A stretch of 43,942 bases of DNA from contig CAIZEI010000123.1 in the NCBI GenBank assembly GCA_903931945.1, positions 1 through 43,942 on the forward strand. The letters run 5' to 3'. The notes below the pieces were generated by a model. That model was not told where the DNA came from, did not search any database, and saw only the letters and a list, made by a program, of their open reading frames with translations. This stretch comes from an uncultured Hyphomicrobiales bacterium. GTDB lineage: Bacteria; Pseudomonadota; Alphaproteobacteria; Rhizobiales; Beijerinckiaceae. Position 1 is the stretch's first letter; the number at the start of each line of letters is the position of its first letter. Below are positions 24,975 through 32,845 of this stretch, one piece after another. The translations under genes and the position numbers were made by a program.

Positions 24975-25375
24975 GCCGCCGCCCTGGGTTGGGCATGATA
25001 ATGCGCCGCCAGCCAGGCGATACCAATCACCATGAGTCCGAGCGCCAACGAAACGACGGCCGTCCCATCCCCATTGTGCCAGTATTCGCAATTCTCCCGA
25101 CTGAAAACCATAGGGCACAACCGGGCCCAGTTGAGGACGAAAGTCGAAACCAGCAGCAGTGCCAAAAATGCCGCGTCTGTCGCGCGAAAACGACCCCGCA
25201 AACCCAAAACAGATATGAAAAAGCCGGGCACAGTCGATGCCGCCAGCGCCGTGGAAGCGCAGCCTTCCATGATATCGATGCCAAAATTCGTGGATTGATT
25301 GATGACCACGTTGCCATTTCCATGAACCCCTGCGCCAAAGGCGTTCAGGATGGCGCTGACGGCGCGCTGGTCGAA
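24971..25375 (-). pseudogene. Exosortase, C-terminal part carrying the Cys/Arg/His triad, after an in-frame TAA
   Basis: Reading minus-strand in the same frame as the upstream part, the sequence resumes immediately after a TAA stop at 25376-25378 and runs to a TGA at 24971. It contains the exosortase/archaeosortase triad: Cys in IDIMEGCAS, Arg in VLNWARL and His in EYWHNGDG, with four hydrophobic segments. A separate start is possible at a GTG at 25309, but that would drop the first 20 or so conserved residues. The most economical view is one exosortase gene of about 296 codons disrupted by a single nonsense codon or a sequencing error. No upstream frameshift is needed. Confidence 0.75.
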
Positions 25376-25858
25376 TTACCCGACCATGGAATGGATGATC
25401 GAAAAAGGTCCCGAATTCACCAGATATTGCGCGGCAAACGCCAACAAAGCCATTGCAAAAATACGATAGCCGGGACTGCGCCAGAATCGAGCCAGAAAAT
25501 ATAGCGGGAACAGATTGGCGACGAGTTGCGGATGGTCCCGTAGCGCCAACATCGCAGCGCCGGCCACGCCAAGCATCACAATCGATTCAAACAGGCTGAA
25601 ATCGGCCATTGGCGTGGCCTGGCGGAACAGTTTCCACAGCAGATAGAGTTCCAGGAATTCAAGCGCAGAGAACAGTAGTGTGATGGCGATAACGCCATGG
25701 GTCGAAAAACTCTCGACAAGCTGGGGCAGCGAGACGTTCTTGACGAAGAAAATTTCAAGGAATGTGAACGCAATCAGCCAAAACGCTACGGCGGATGCGG
25801 CTACGCCTTTGCCGGCCCGTCCGGCCACTGTCGATGAATCGCTTGCAACGCTGGTCAT
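25376..25858 (-). pseudogene. Exosortase, N-terminal part ending in a premature TAA
   Basis: 160 residues from the ATG at 25858 (a TTG at 25870 would overlap the upstream gene by four bases, as TTGA). It holds at least four membrane helices: about 19-40, 55-75, 90-110 and 130-150. Alone it has no catalytic residues; joined with the downstream part it gives the normal exosortase topology. The stop TAA replaces a codon after ...IIHSMVG; single substitutions from GAA or CAA would restore the frame. The gene follows the 294-residue membrane-protein gene with tight spacing and belongs to the same operon. Confidence 0.7.
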
Positions 25859-25866
25859 ATCGACGC

Positions 25867-26751
25867 TCAACCGGTCGCCTGCACAGCGCTGAATTGCCGA
25901 TCGATACTGGCGCCCTCGCCCTTTTGCGCCGAAGTTGCGGTGATCGCGCGGCGGAGGAAAAGGACAGTCGCCACCTCGACAGCCAGAGTCTGGAAGATGG
26001 TGAAAAGAGACATGATCACAGTGTCCGTCAGGTAGCCGAGCGTTCCCCGACCGATGAACAGGGGCGTTAAATTGTGAACAGCGAGCCCGAGCGCCGCCGG
26101 GGGAATAAGCATTACGCCGACCATCGCAAAAAGCGCCAGCGCGTGACGGGCGGCGAAAACAACGCTCTGCCGGACAGGATTGTGCAAACCCATCGACAGC
26201 GCGGGCCGAACCAGCGCCAGCAGCGTCGTCAAGAAGAATGCAAGGATTGAGAGGAAATAGAATGCGTCAATGCGCCTCTCGACAGGAACAACGAAGGTTG
26301 CCAACCTGATTCCGACGCCGAGCCCATAGGTAAGGAACCAGATTGCCAGCCCCACTCCAAAAGCGCGCAACATGATGGGGCGGATCGGCGGAGCTTCGCC
26401 AGGGCCTCGCAGGCGCAGAACGGTCTGAATCACAAAAAAATGGACCGGCACGACAACCGCCGCGACCGCGCCCGCCATAAAGGCCTGCCAGAAGATACTC
26501 GCGATCAGCAGATCGAATTCCGGGAAAATCGGAAAATTGACAAAGAAAAACTGCAGCCCTGCCCCCAGGACTATGAAAAATGAAATTCCGAAGATGGCGC
26601 GGCGCTGCACGCGGCAGCAGTCAATGGCGACGCGCCAGGCCAGAGTGACGATTGACATTGGACTGACTGGGGACCGGACGCCCCGATAAAAAAAATAGGC
26701 CGCCACGACAATCAAAACGCCTAAAACCGACCAATAAAGCCACCCATGCAT
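25867..26751 (-). CDS. Multi-pass membrane protein of the exosortase operon
   Basis: 294 residues with about seven hydrophobic segments, at roughly 5-25, 50-70, 80-110, 130-150, 165-190, 200-225 and 250-270. No catalytic motif or transporter signature was recognised. The stop codon is next to the exosortase start, which fits translational coupling. The protein could be a scaffold or lipid-modification partner; function unknown. The gap between 26752 and 26882 holds no gene. Confidence 0.7.
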   Translation of the reverse strand: MHGWLYWSVLGVLIVVAAYFFYRGVRSPVSPMSIVTLAWRVAIDCCRVQRRAIFGISFFIVLGAGLQFFFVNFPIFPEFDLLIASIFWQAFMAGAVAAVVVPVHFFVIQTVLRLRGPGEAPPIRPIMLRAFGVGLAIWFLTYGLGVGIRLATFVVPVERRIDAFYFLSILAFFLTTLLALVRPALSMGLHNPVRQSVVFAARHALALFAMVGVMLIPPAALGLAVHNLTPLFIGRGTLGYLTDTVIMSLFTIFQTLAVEVATVLFLRRAITATSAQKGEGASIDRQFSAVQATG

Positions 26752-26882
26752 AGACGCTGCTTCCGTTTCAAGCGACCATTATCGGCAAGATACTGGAGGC
26801 GATCCAGCCGAATAATTCAAATTCTTTTTGTTCCTACAACACAAAATCAGCGCCAGCAATCCACCGGATTGCGCCTTGCCGC

Positions 26883-27095
26883 TTATGCCCTGCGTCCGCC
26901 TTCCATCCATTTGATCAGCGGCAACATGGGCAACACCCAACCCATGCCAAGAATGGCGTAAATGACCGCCTGAACGCCGCCATTGGCATCCTGCACGGGA
27001 CGCGTTTGCGCCAGCGTCATGGCGGCAAGCGCGTAGACCACGACAAAAGCAATCATGGCGGCGGCGCCAATAAACTTGCGTGTGCGGGGCGGCAT
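26883..27095 (-). CDS. DUF2842 small membrane protein
   Basis: 70 residues from the ATG at 27095, with GAGGA six bases upstream. Two membrane helices (about 7-29 and 42-62) and an Arg-rich start (MPPRTRKFIGAA) plus the C-terminal IKWMEGGRRA match DUF2842, an alphaproteobacterial family of unknown role. It is divergent from heme A synthase, the common neighbour of this family in Alphaproteobacteria, and may take part in cytochrome oxidase biogenesis (inference). A much longer in-frame ORF upstream is antisense to COX15 and is not real. Confidence 0.85.
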   Translation of the reverse strand: MPPRTRKFIGAAAMIAFVVVYALAAMTLAQTRPVQDANGGVQAVIYAILGMGWVLPMLPLIKWMEGGRRA

Positions 27096-27200
27096 GGAAG
27101 TCCTCGTGAGCCCCCGGGTGCGGCATTGCGCCAGTGGACGGGCCCTGCGGTGGGTCATATGACTGCGCCGCCATAAGTCAACCACGTCAGTTGCGAGACC

Positions 27201-28247
27201 ATGACCGCCACTCAACGCGCCGCAATCGACCCTGCTCAAACAACTGCGCTCCGTATCTGGCTTTGGAGCATCGCCGCGCTCGTATTCGCTATGGTGCTGG
27301 TCGGCGGCGCCACGCGCCTGCTCGAAGCCGGGCTGTCCATCACCGAATGGCGTCCGGTGTCCGGCGCCCTGCCCCCGCTCACCCAGGCCGACTGGCTGGC
27401 GGAGTTCGAAAAATACAAACAAATTCCGCAATTTGCGAAGCTTTTTCCGGATATGTCGCTGTCCGGCTTCAAGGCCATTTATGCGTGGGAGTGGAGCCAC
27501 CGCCTGCTGGGCCGTGTGGTCGGTCTGGCGCTCGCGCTGCCTCTGGCCTGGTTCTGGATCGCCGGCAAGCTGACCGGCGCGCTGAAAATCCGCCTGCTGG
27601 CGCTGGTGGCGCTCGTCGGCCTTCAGGGCGCGGTGGGCTGGTGGATGGTCGCCTCGGGCCTCGTCGGGCGCGTCGAGGTTGCGCCGCAAATGCTGGCTCT
27701 GCATCTGCTGCTGGCGAGCGTGACGCTGGTCGCCACGATTTATCTTGCCATAGGCCTGAAACCCAAACCGGCGGACCCCAAGGCGGCAAACCTGCGCGGC
27801 GGCGCCGCCGCCCTGCTGCTGCTGACGCTGGCGCAGATTTGCCTCGGGGCTTTTGTCGCGGGCTCGCGCGCCGGCAAAACCTACAACACCTGGCCGCTGA
27901 TGGACGGGCGCTTCATCCCGCCGGGGCAAGACCTCACGCGTCTCGAACCCTGGTGGCGGAATTTTTTTGAAAACATCACGACTGTGCAATTCGACCACCG
28001 CATGACCGCCTATGCGCTGATGGCGCTCGCGCTCTGGCATCTGTGGCGCGCACGCCGCCAGGCGCCGGGAACCGCCGCCGCAAGGCGATCCCTCGCCATC
28101 GCGGGGCTGGTTCTGACGCAGGCGGGTCTGGGGATTCTGACGCTGCTGCTCGCTGTTCCGGTCTGGTCCGGACTGCTGCACCAGGCCTTTGCCATGATTG
28201 TGCTGTCGATGGCCGCCGTGCATTTTGCGCGATTGAGAGTGGGATAG
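27201..28247 (+). CDS. ctaA: Heme A synthase (CtaA/COX15)
   Basis: 348 residues with eight membrane helices. The diagnostic elements are GGATRLLEAGLSITEW, WEWSHRLLGRV (first heme His), LALHLLLA (second His), the loop GKTYNTWPLMDGRFIP, VQFDHRMTAY and the late LLHQAFAM (third and fourth His). The enzyme oxidises the C8 methyl of heme O to give heme A for aa3-type cytochrome oxidase. This indicates an aerobic organism with a cytochrome c oxidase. The gene is the alphaproteobacterial type 2 form. Confidence 0.95.
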   Translation: MTATQRAAIDPAQTTALRIWLWSIAALVFAMVLVGGATRLLEAGLSITEWRPVSGALPPLTQADWLAEFEKYKQIPQFAKLFPDMSLSGFKAIYAWEWSHRLLGRVVGLALALPLAWFWIAGKLTGALKIRLLALVALVGLQGAVGWWMVASGLVGRVEVAPQMLALHLLLASVTLVATIYLAIGLKPKPADPKAANLRGGAAALLLLTLAQICLGAFVAGSRAGKTYNTWPLMDGRFIPPGQDLTRLEPWWRNFFENITTVQFDHRMTAYALMALALWHLWRARRQAPGTAAARRSLAIAGLVLTQAGLGILTLLLAVPVWSGLLHQAFAMIVLSMAAVHFARLRVG

Positions 28248-28289
28248 GGTTGAGCGGGGAGATCTGCAAAAGCCAAAAACTGCAAAGCG

Positions 28290-28685
28290 TCAAAACGCTC
28301 GCTGCACATCTGTTTGAGGAAAATCATCGCCCTTGAACAGGAGCGGGGCATTCATGCTCATTGCCAATGCATAAGCTGCACAATCGGCAAGATTGAGGCT
28401 CGCCTTTGGATCGATCTTCTTCCCGTAGCGATCAAAGGCAACAGCGGCAATACGCACCTGCGCCTCGTCGAATGCAACAATTTCGATCTGATTGTCACTG
28501 AGCCATTGCCAAAACCGCGTCACCGCGCCAGCCCCGAGACGGCCACGTAAAACGCACGCGGTCTCGTGAACATTGACCGCTGAAATAACGCAGCGTTCGT
28601 CGCCGTCAATAACGTCCTGGAAGGACTGCTTTTCCGGTTCATCGAAAAAGACAGCGAGAAGGGCCGAGCTATCGACCACGATCAC
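28290..28685 (-). CDS. vapC: VapC-type PIN-domain toxin
   Basis: 131 residues covering one PIN domain. The acidic residues that hold magnesium are present: Asp5 (VVDSSAL), Glu41 (NVHETACVL), Asp101 (LNLADCAAYA) and Asp120/121 near the end. It should be a site-specific ribonuclease, usually acting on tRNA or rRNA loops. The start overlaps the VapB stop by four bases. The gene lies 42 bases from the convergent ctaA. Confidence 0.92.
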   Translation of the reverse strand: MIVVDSSALLAVFFDEPEKQSFQDVIDGDERCVISAVNVHETACVLRGRLGAGAVTRFWQWLSDNQIEIVAFDEAQVRIAAVAFDRYGKKIDPKASLNLADCAAYALAMSMNAPLLFKGDDFPQTDVQRAF

Positions 28686-28954
28686 AGGGCGTTGAGATCG
28701 TCCATGATCTCGCCCGGCGCGCGCGGATCAAGGACAGGCATGGCCGCAAGCTCCGCCACAAGTCGATCGGTGCGCGTACGCCGCGCGGCCACCGCCTCAG
28801 CGGATTGATCCCGTGGCCTGCGCGGCTGCTCGGAAATACTTGCCGCTCGCGCCTGCGCTTCCAGCGCTTGCCGAATGGCGCCCTCGACGGATAACCGGTG
28901 AGCGGCTGCCAGCCGCGCGGCAAGCGCTTCTGTCTCTTGTGAAAGATTAATCAT
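28682..28954 (-). CDS. vapB: VapB-type antitoxin (Rv0623-like)
   Basis: 90 residues. The first 35 residues form the DNA-binding strand-helix-helix (MINLSQETEALAARLAAAHRLSVEGAIRQAL), typical of the Rv0623-like VapB. An Arg-rich linker leads to a C-terminal helix (DPRAPGEIMDDLNAL) that should plug the VapC active site. The two genes overlap by ATGA and should autoregulate. The start is followed upstream by a 386-base gap. Confidence 0.9.
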   Translation of the reverse strand: MINLSQETEALAARLAAAHRLSVEGAIRQALEAQARAASISEQPRRPRDQSAEAVAARRTRTDRLVAELAAMPVLDPRAPGEIMDDLNAL

Positions 28955-29340
28955 GGCGTAAAACTAACACCAAACGCGAGCAAAGGCCAGATCATTGCAG
29001 ACGAGGCGGACCTACGCCGACCGTCGTCGCCGAGACGCCTTCGAACGCCTCGCACAGGGTTTGTTGTCCTCTCTTTTTTGCACCCAAGCCCTCCAAAATC
29101 GCAAATGCGCTCAAATATTGAAGGTCGGAGTTGGCAATTTATGCACCGATCAGCTGCTGCGTTTCAGCTTTAATGCGTGGCGCATTCGGGTAAGCGAAAT
29201 ATAGATGGAATTGCCTTTCGAATGCTTTCGCAGTTTTTCCCGAGCCCCGCCCCCAAACATTCCCGTCTTCCCCCTTTTGCCCTGTCATGCTATCGCCGCG
29301 CCAGCAATTCAGCTTCTCCAACCCGGCAACGAGGACCCAC
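28955..29340. other. 386-base gap with no convincing gene
   Basis: Between vapB and the LigC-like gene I find no coding sequence. A short minus-strand segment near 29139-29220 reads HLYFAYPNAPRIKAETQQLIGA before a stop and could be the tail of a decayed gene, but nothing recognisable precedes it. It must contain the divergent promoters for vapBC and the LigC-like gene. Confidence 0.5.
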
Positions 29341-30294
29341 ATGAAATTCTGCATCGTCGGCAATGGCGCCATGGGCGTCGCGCATCTCAAGGCTTTGAAG
29401 GCCATTCCCGGTATGGAAGTCACCGCCATCCAGAGCCGCACCGCCGAAGGCACGGAAAAGACCGCCAAGGAGTATGGCGTGCCCTTCCACACCACCGATT
29501 TCAACGCCGCCATCACGCGCAAGGACGTGGACGCCGTCATCCTGACCTCGCCAACGCAGATGCATCACGATCAGGCCGCCGCCTGCATGAAAGCGGGCAA
29601 GCATGTGCTGATCGAGATCCCGATGACGGATTCCCTGAAAGACGCCGAAAGCCTCGTGAAATTGCAGAAGGAAACGGGCCTGACCGCCATGGCGGGCCAT
29701 GTCCGCCGCTTCAACCCCGGCCACCAGTGGATTCATCAGGGCATCAAGGCGGGCCGCCTGCACCTGCAACAGATTCAGGCGCACACCTACTTTTTCCGCC
29801 GCAAGAACATGAACGCCCTTGGCGCGCCGCGCTCGTGGGTTGATCACCTCCTGTGGCATCACGCCTGCCATACCGTGGATATGTTCATCTACCAGACCGG
29901 CGATGTGCCCGAGCAGATTTACGGCGTCGAAGGCCCGCACCACCCCGAGCTTGGCATTGCGATGGATCTGGCGATCATCATGAAGGCGAAAAACGGCGCG
30001 ATCTGCACGCTGTCGACCTCCTTCAACAACGATGGCCCGATCGGCTCGCCCTATCGCTATATCTGCGACAACGGCACCTATATCGCCTTTTACGACAATC
30101 TCGAGCGGGCCAATGGCGAGAAGATCGACACCACGGGCGTCGATGTCTCCGGCAACGGGTTTGAAAATCAGGACCGCGAATTCATCAAGGCGATCCAGGA
30201 AAACCGCGCGCCGAATTCTTCGGTCGAAGACGCGCTGCGCGCCATGCAGACGCTCGACCGCGTCGAGCAGCAGTTGATCAAGCACCGCCACTGA
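29341..30294 (+). CDS. ligC: Gfo/Idh/MocA oxidoreductase, LigC-like (4-carboxy-2-hydroxymuconate-6-semialdehyde dehydrogenase)
   Basis: 317 residues starting with an NAD(P)-binding CIVGNGAMGVAHL. The usual EKP triad reads EIP (92-94). The body has RRFNPGHQW, the block KNMNALGAPRSWVDHLLWHHACHTVD and HPELGIAMD, followed by ICTLSTSFNNDGP; this pattern is that of LigC. LigC oxidises the hemiacetal form of 4-carboxy-2-hydroxymuconate-6-semialdehyde to 2-pyrone-4,6-dicarboxylate in protocatechuate 4,5-cleavage. The other lig genes are not in the window, so the pathway cannot be confirmed here. The ATG follows GAGGA. Confidence 0.78.
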   Translation: MKFCIVGNGAMGVAHLKALKAIPGMEVTAIQSRTAEGTEKTAKEYGVPFHTTDFNAAITRKDVDAVILTSPTQMHHDQAAACMKAGKHVLIEIPMTDSLKDAESLVKLQKETGLTAMAGHVRRFNPGHQWIHQGIKAGRLHLQQIQAHTYFFRRKNMNALGAPRSWVDHLLWHHACHTVDMFIYQTGDVPEQIYGVEGPHHPELGIAMDLAIIMKAKNGAICTLSTSFNNDGPIGSPYRYICDNGTYIAFYDNLERANGEKIDTTGVDVSGNGFENQDREFIKAIQENRAPNSSVEDALRAMQTLDRVEQQLIKHRH

Positions 30295-30331
30295 GGTTTT
30301 AGGGTGGGGGGCGCCTGCGGAGTGTGAGGGG

Positions 30332-30359
30332 TATCATTCCCGCGCGGTCGGGAATGATA
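30332..30359. repeat. Perfect 11-bp inverted repeat between LigC-like and MFS genes
   Basis: TATCATTCCCG and CGGGAATGATA are exact reverse complements around a six-base centre. It lies 38 bases after the LigC-like stop. There is no T run, so it is either an mRNA hairpin, a non-canonical terminator or an operator for the MFS gene. Confidence 0.6.
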
Positions 30360-30463
30360 AGACGCGTTGGCGGACATCGGACGCGGCTCCCCGCCCCCTA
30401 GACCGGCCCTGCCCCATTCTGTAGGACAGGGCCAGCAAACCCCGAATCCAGGAGACCGCCGCA

Positions 30464-31873
30464 TTGGCCGTGTCGCGCCGCGTGATCGTTCCGCTCATCG
30501 TCGCCTGCGCGCTGTTCATGCAGAATCTTGACTCGACGGCGCTGGCGACCGCGCTGCCCGCCATCGCCGACTCGCTGGGCGAAACCCCGTTGCGCCTGCA
30601 TCTGGCGATCACCTCCTACATGCTCTCGCTCGCCGCCTTTCTGCCGGTCAGCGGCTGGGTTGCAGACCGCTTTGGCGCCCGCACCATCTTTCGCCTCGCG
30701 ATGATCATTTTCATTCTGGCGTCGATTTCCTGCGGCATGGCCAACAGTTTTGAGGAGCTGCTGGCCGCGCGCATCGTGCAGGGCGCCGGCGGCGCGCTGA
30801 TGGTGCCGGTCGGGCGCCTGATCCTGGTGCGTTCGGTGCCGAAATCCGAACTGATTTCCGCGATGGCGCTGATGGGCATGCCCGCGCTCGTCGGCCCGAT
30901 CATTGCGCCTGTCCTCAGCGGATTCATCATCACCTACGCCTCGTGGCGCTGGATATTCTGGTTCAATGTTCCAATTGCAATCATCGGCGTCGTGCTGTGC
31001 TCGATTTTCATCGAGGATATCCGCGAGCCCGACCAGAAGCGGTTCGACTGGGCGGGCTTTTTCCTGTCGAGTTTTGGCCTGTGCGGCACGCTGTTCGGCC
31101 TCGACGCGCTGACCACGCATGACCAGATCGATCCGGTGTCGGCGGGCGTATTTGTCGCCGGCCTCATCGCATCGGTTTTGTATGTGCTGCATGCAAAGAG
31201 GGTCGATAATCCCATTCTCGATCTTGTGATGTTGAAGTTTCCGACGTTTCGCATTTCGATCACCGGCGGCACGTTGTTTCGCTTTGGCGTCGGCGCGACG
31301 CCCTTTTTGCTGCCGCTGATGATGCAGCAGGGGTTTGGCTACACGCCGCTGCAATCGGGCGCGATTACCTTTGTGTCCGCAGCAGGCTCGTTCGGAATGC
31401 GCTCGATGGCCAGAACCATCCTGCGCCGCTGGGGGTTTCGGCAGGTGCTGATCTGGAACACGCTGATCGCGAGTTTCTTCCTCAGCCTTTGCGCATTCTT
31501 CACGCCTGATACGCCAAAGGCCGTGATGATGGGTATCATCTTTTTCGGCGGCGTCTTCCGCTCGCTGCAATTCACTGCCCTCGGCACATTGGGTTTTGCC
31601 GACATCGAGGGACCGCTGATGAGCCAGGCAACCAGCTTTCAGCAGATGGCCCAACGCCTCTCGCTGAGCCTTGGCATCGCGATATCGGCCTCTGTGCTGC
31701 ACTGGACGTCGAATGGCGAGGCCCGCCTGCCGTTACACAGTTTTTCCGCCGCCTTCCTTGTGATTGGCGCGCTGTCGTGCATTTCAGTGTTCAGTTTCCG
31801 CAATCTGCCGGCGGATGCGGGCGCAGAAATCGCCGGGCGTCTGCCGGTGCGCAGCGGGCGATTCCCGAAATAG
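30464..31873 (+). CDS. MFS transporter, DHA2-like 14-helix family
   Basis: 469 residues; the TTG at 30464 follows AGGAG and is the likely start (GTG at 30470 is an alternative). It has 12-14 membrane helices. The first helix pair contains MQNLDSTALATALPAIADSLG, typical of drug:H+ antiporters of the DHA2 type. The loop GWVADRFGART is the MFS motif A, and RIVQGAGGALMVPVGRLIL follows. Substrate unknown; the neighbouring LigC-like and MmsB genes suggest export or uptake of an aromatic or organic acid (inference). Confidence 0.88.
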   Translation: MAVSRRVIVPLIVACALFMQNLDSTALATALPAIADSLGETPLRLHLAITSYMLSLAAFLPVSGWVADRFGARTIFRLAMIIFILASISCGMANSFEELLAARIVQGAGGALMVPVGRLILVRSVPKSELISAMALMGMPALVGPIIAPVLSGFIITYASWRWIFWFNVPIAIIGVVLCSIFIEDIREPDQKRFDWAGFFLSSFGLCGTLFGLDALTTHDQIDPVSAGVFVAGLIASVLYVLHAKRVDNPILDLVMLKFPTFRISITGGTLFRFGVGATPFLLPLMMQQGFGYTPLQSGAITFVSAAGSFGMRSMARTILRRWGFRQVLIWNTLIASFFLSLCAFFTPDTPKAVMMGIIFFGGVFRSLQFTALGTLGFADIEGPLMSQATSFQQMAQRLSLSLGIAISASVLHWTSNGEARLPLHSFSAAFLVIGALSCISVFSFRNLPADAGAEIAGRLPVRSGRFPK

Positions 31874-31883
31874 GGAGGAAGAT

Positions 31884-32777
31884 ATGACAACCATAGCCTT
31901 CATAGGTCTCGGCAATATGGGCGGCCCGATGGCCGCCAATCTTGTAAAAGCCGGCCACAAGGTTTGCGGTTTCGATCTTGCGGACAGCGCGCGCGTGGCT
32001 GCTGCAAAATCGGGCCTGGCCATCGTTGCGACAGCCGCCGCCGCTGTGGAAGGCGCCGATGTCATCGTCACCATGTTGCCTGCGGGAAAGCATGTGCTTG
32101 CGGTGTGGAGCGATCTTCTGCCGCATGTGAAAAAAGGCGCTGTGATGATCGATTCTTCGACCATCGACGTGGACTCCGCACGCAAGGCGCATGGGCTCGC
32201 AGCGCTGCATGGCGCGCTATCACTCGACGCGCCGGTGTCCGGCGGCGTTGGCGGCGCAACGGCGGGCACGTTGACATTCATGTGCGGCGGGGACGATGCG
32301 GCCTTTGCAGCCGCCAGACCTGCGCTCGAAAACATGGGCAAACGCATCGTTCATTGTGGCGGCGCTGGCGCCGGACAGGCCGCGAAAGTCTGCAACAACA
32401 TGATTCTGGGCGCAACGATGATTGCAACCGCAGAAGCCTTTGTGCTGGGCGAAAAGCTCGGCCTTTCGCATCAGGCTTTGTTCGATGTTGTCTCGACGTC
32501 GTCAGGACAATCCTGGTCCACCACGAGCTATTGCCCGGTGCCGGGTCCGGTTCCCGCCGCGCCGTCCAGCAATGGCTACAAGCCGGGCTTCGCCTCGGCG
32601 CTGATGCTGAAGGATTTGAAACTCGCGCAGGAGGCGGCAATATCGGTCGGCGCGACCACGCCGATGGGCGCGACAGCTGCGCAAATCTACGCAATGCACA
32701 ACGCCTGGGGCGAAGGCGGATCGGATTTTTCCGGCGTCATTCATTTGTTGCGCGGTCGTGAAGACCTGACGAAATGA
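31884..32777 (+). CDS. mmsB: 3-hydroxyisobutyrate dehydrogenase
   Basis: 297 residues starting ten bases after the MFS stop, behind GGGAGGAAG. All three signatures are canonical: FIGLGNMGGPMAANL (6-20), DAPVSGGVGGATAGTLTFM (115-133) and GAGQAAKVCNN with catalytic Lys168. It oxidises 3-hydroxyisobutyrate to methylmalonate semialdehyde in valine breakdown. The C-terminal region has the MmsB-type PGPVPAAPSSNGYKPGF insertion. It is more canonical than the paralogue at 6469. Confidence 0.9.
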   Translation: MTTIAFIGLGNMGGPMAANLVKAGHKVCGFDLADSARVAAAKSGLAIVATAAAAVEGADVIVTMLPAGKHVLAVWSDLLPHVKKGAVMIDSSTIDVDSARKAHGLAALHGALSLDAPVSGGVGGATAGTLTFMCGGDDAAFAAARPALENMGKRIVHCGGAGAGQAAKVCNNMILGATMIATAEAFVLGEKLGLSHQALFDVVSTSSGQSWSTTSYCPVPGPVPAAPSSNGYKPGFASALMLKDLKLAQEAAISVGATTPMGATAAQIYAMHNAWGEGGSDFSGVIHLLRGREDLTK

Positions 32778-32845
32778 AATGATGCACCCGCCTTGACGCC
32801 GCGCCAACCCCAATAGACACTCGCCGTATTCTTCGGGAGGCGTGT

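Noticed and set aside
26883..28223. 446-codon ORF as one protein ending in DUF2842
   Set aside because: Only its last 70 residues are DUF2842; the rest is antisense to heme A synthase. The ATG at 27095 has its own ribosome-binding site.
29139..29540. 133-codon minus-strand ORF before the LigC-like gene
   Set aside because: Most of it is antisense to the oxidoreductase; only its last residues look protein-like, too little to call a gene.
29290..30291. 333-codon minus-strand ORF antisense to the LigC-like gene
   Set aside because: No recognisable family, while the plus strand is a clear oxidoreductase.
30398..31702. 434-codon minus-strand ORF antisense to the MFS gene
   Set aside because: The MFS frame has strong motifs and a ribosome-binding site; the antisense product is low-complexity charged sequence.
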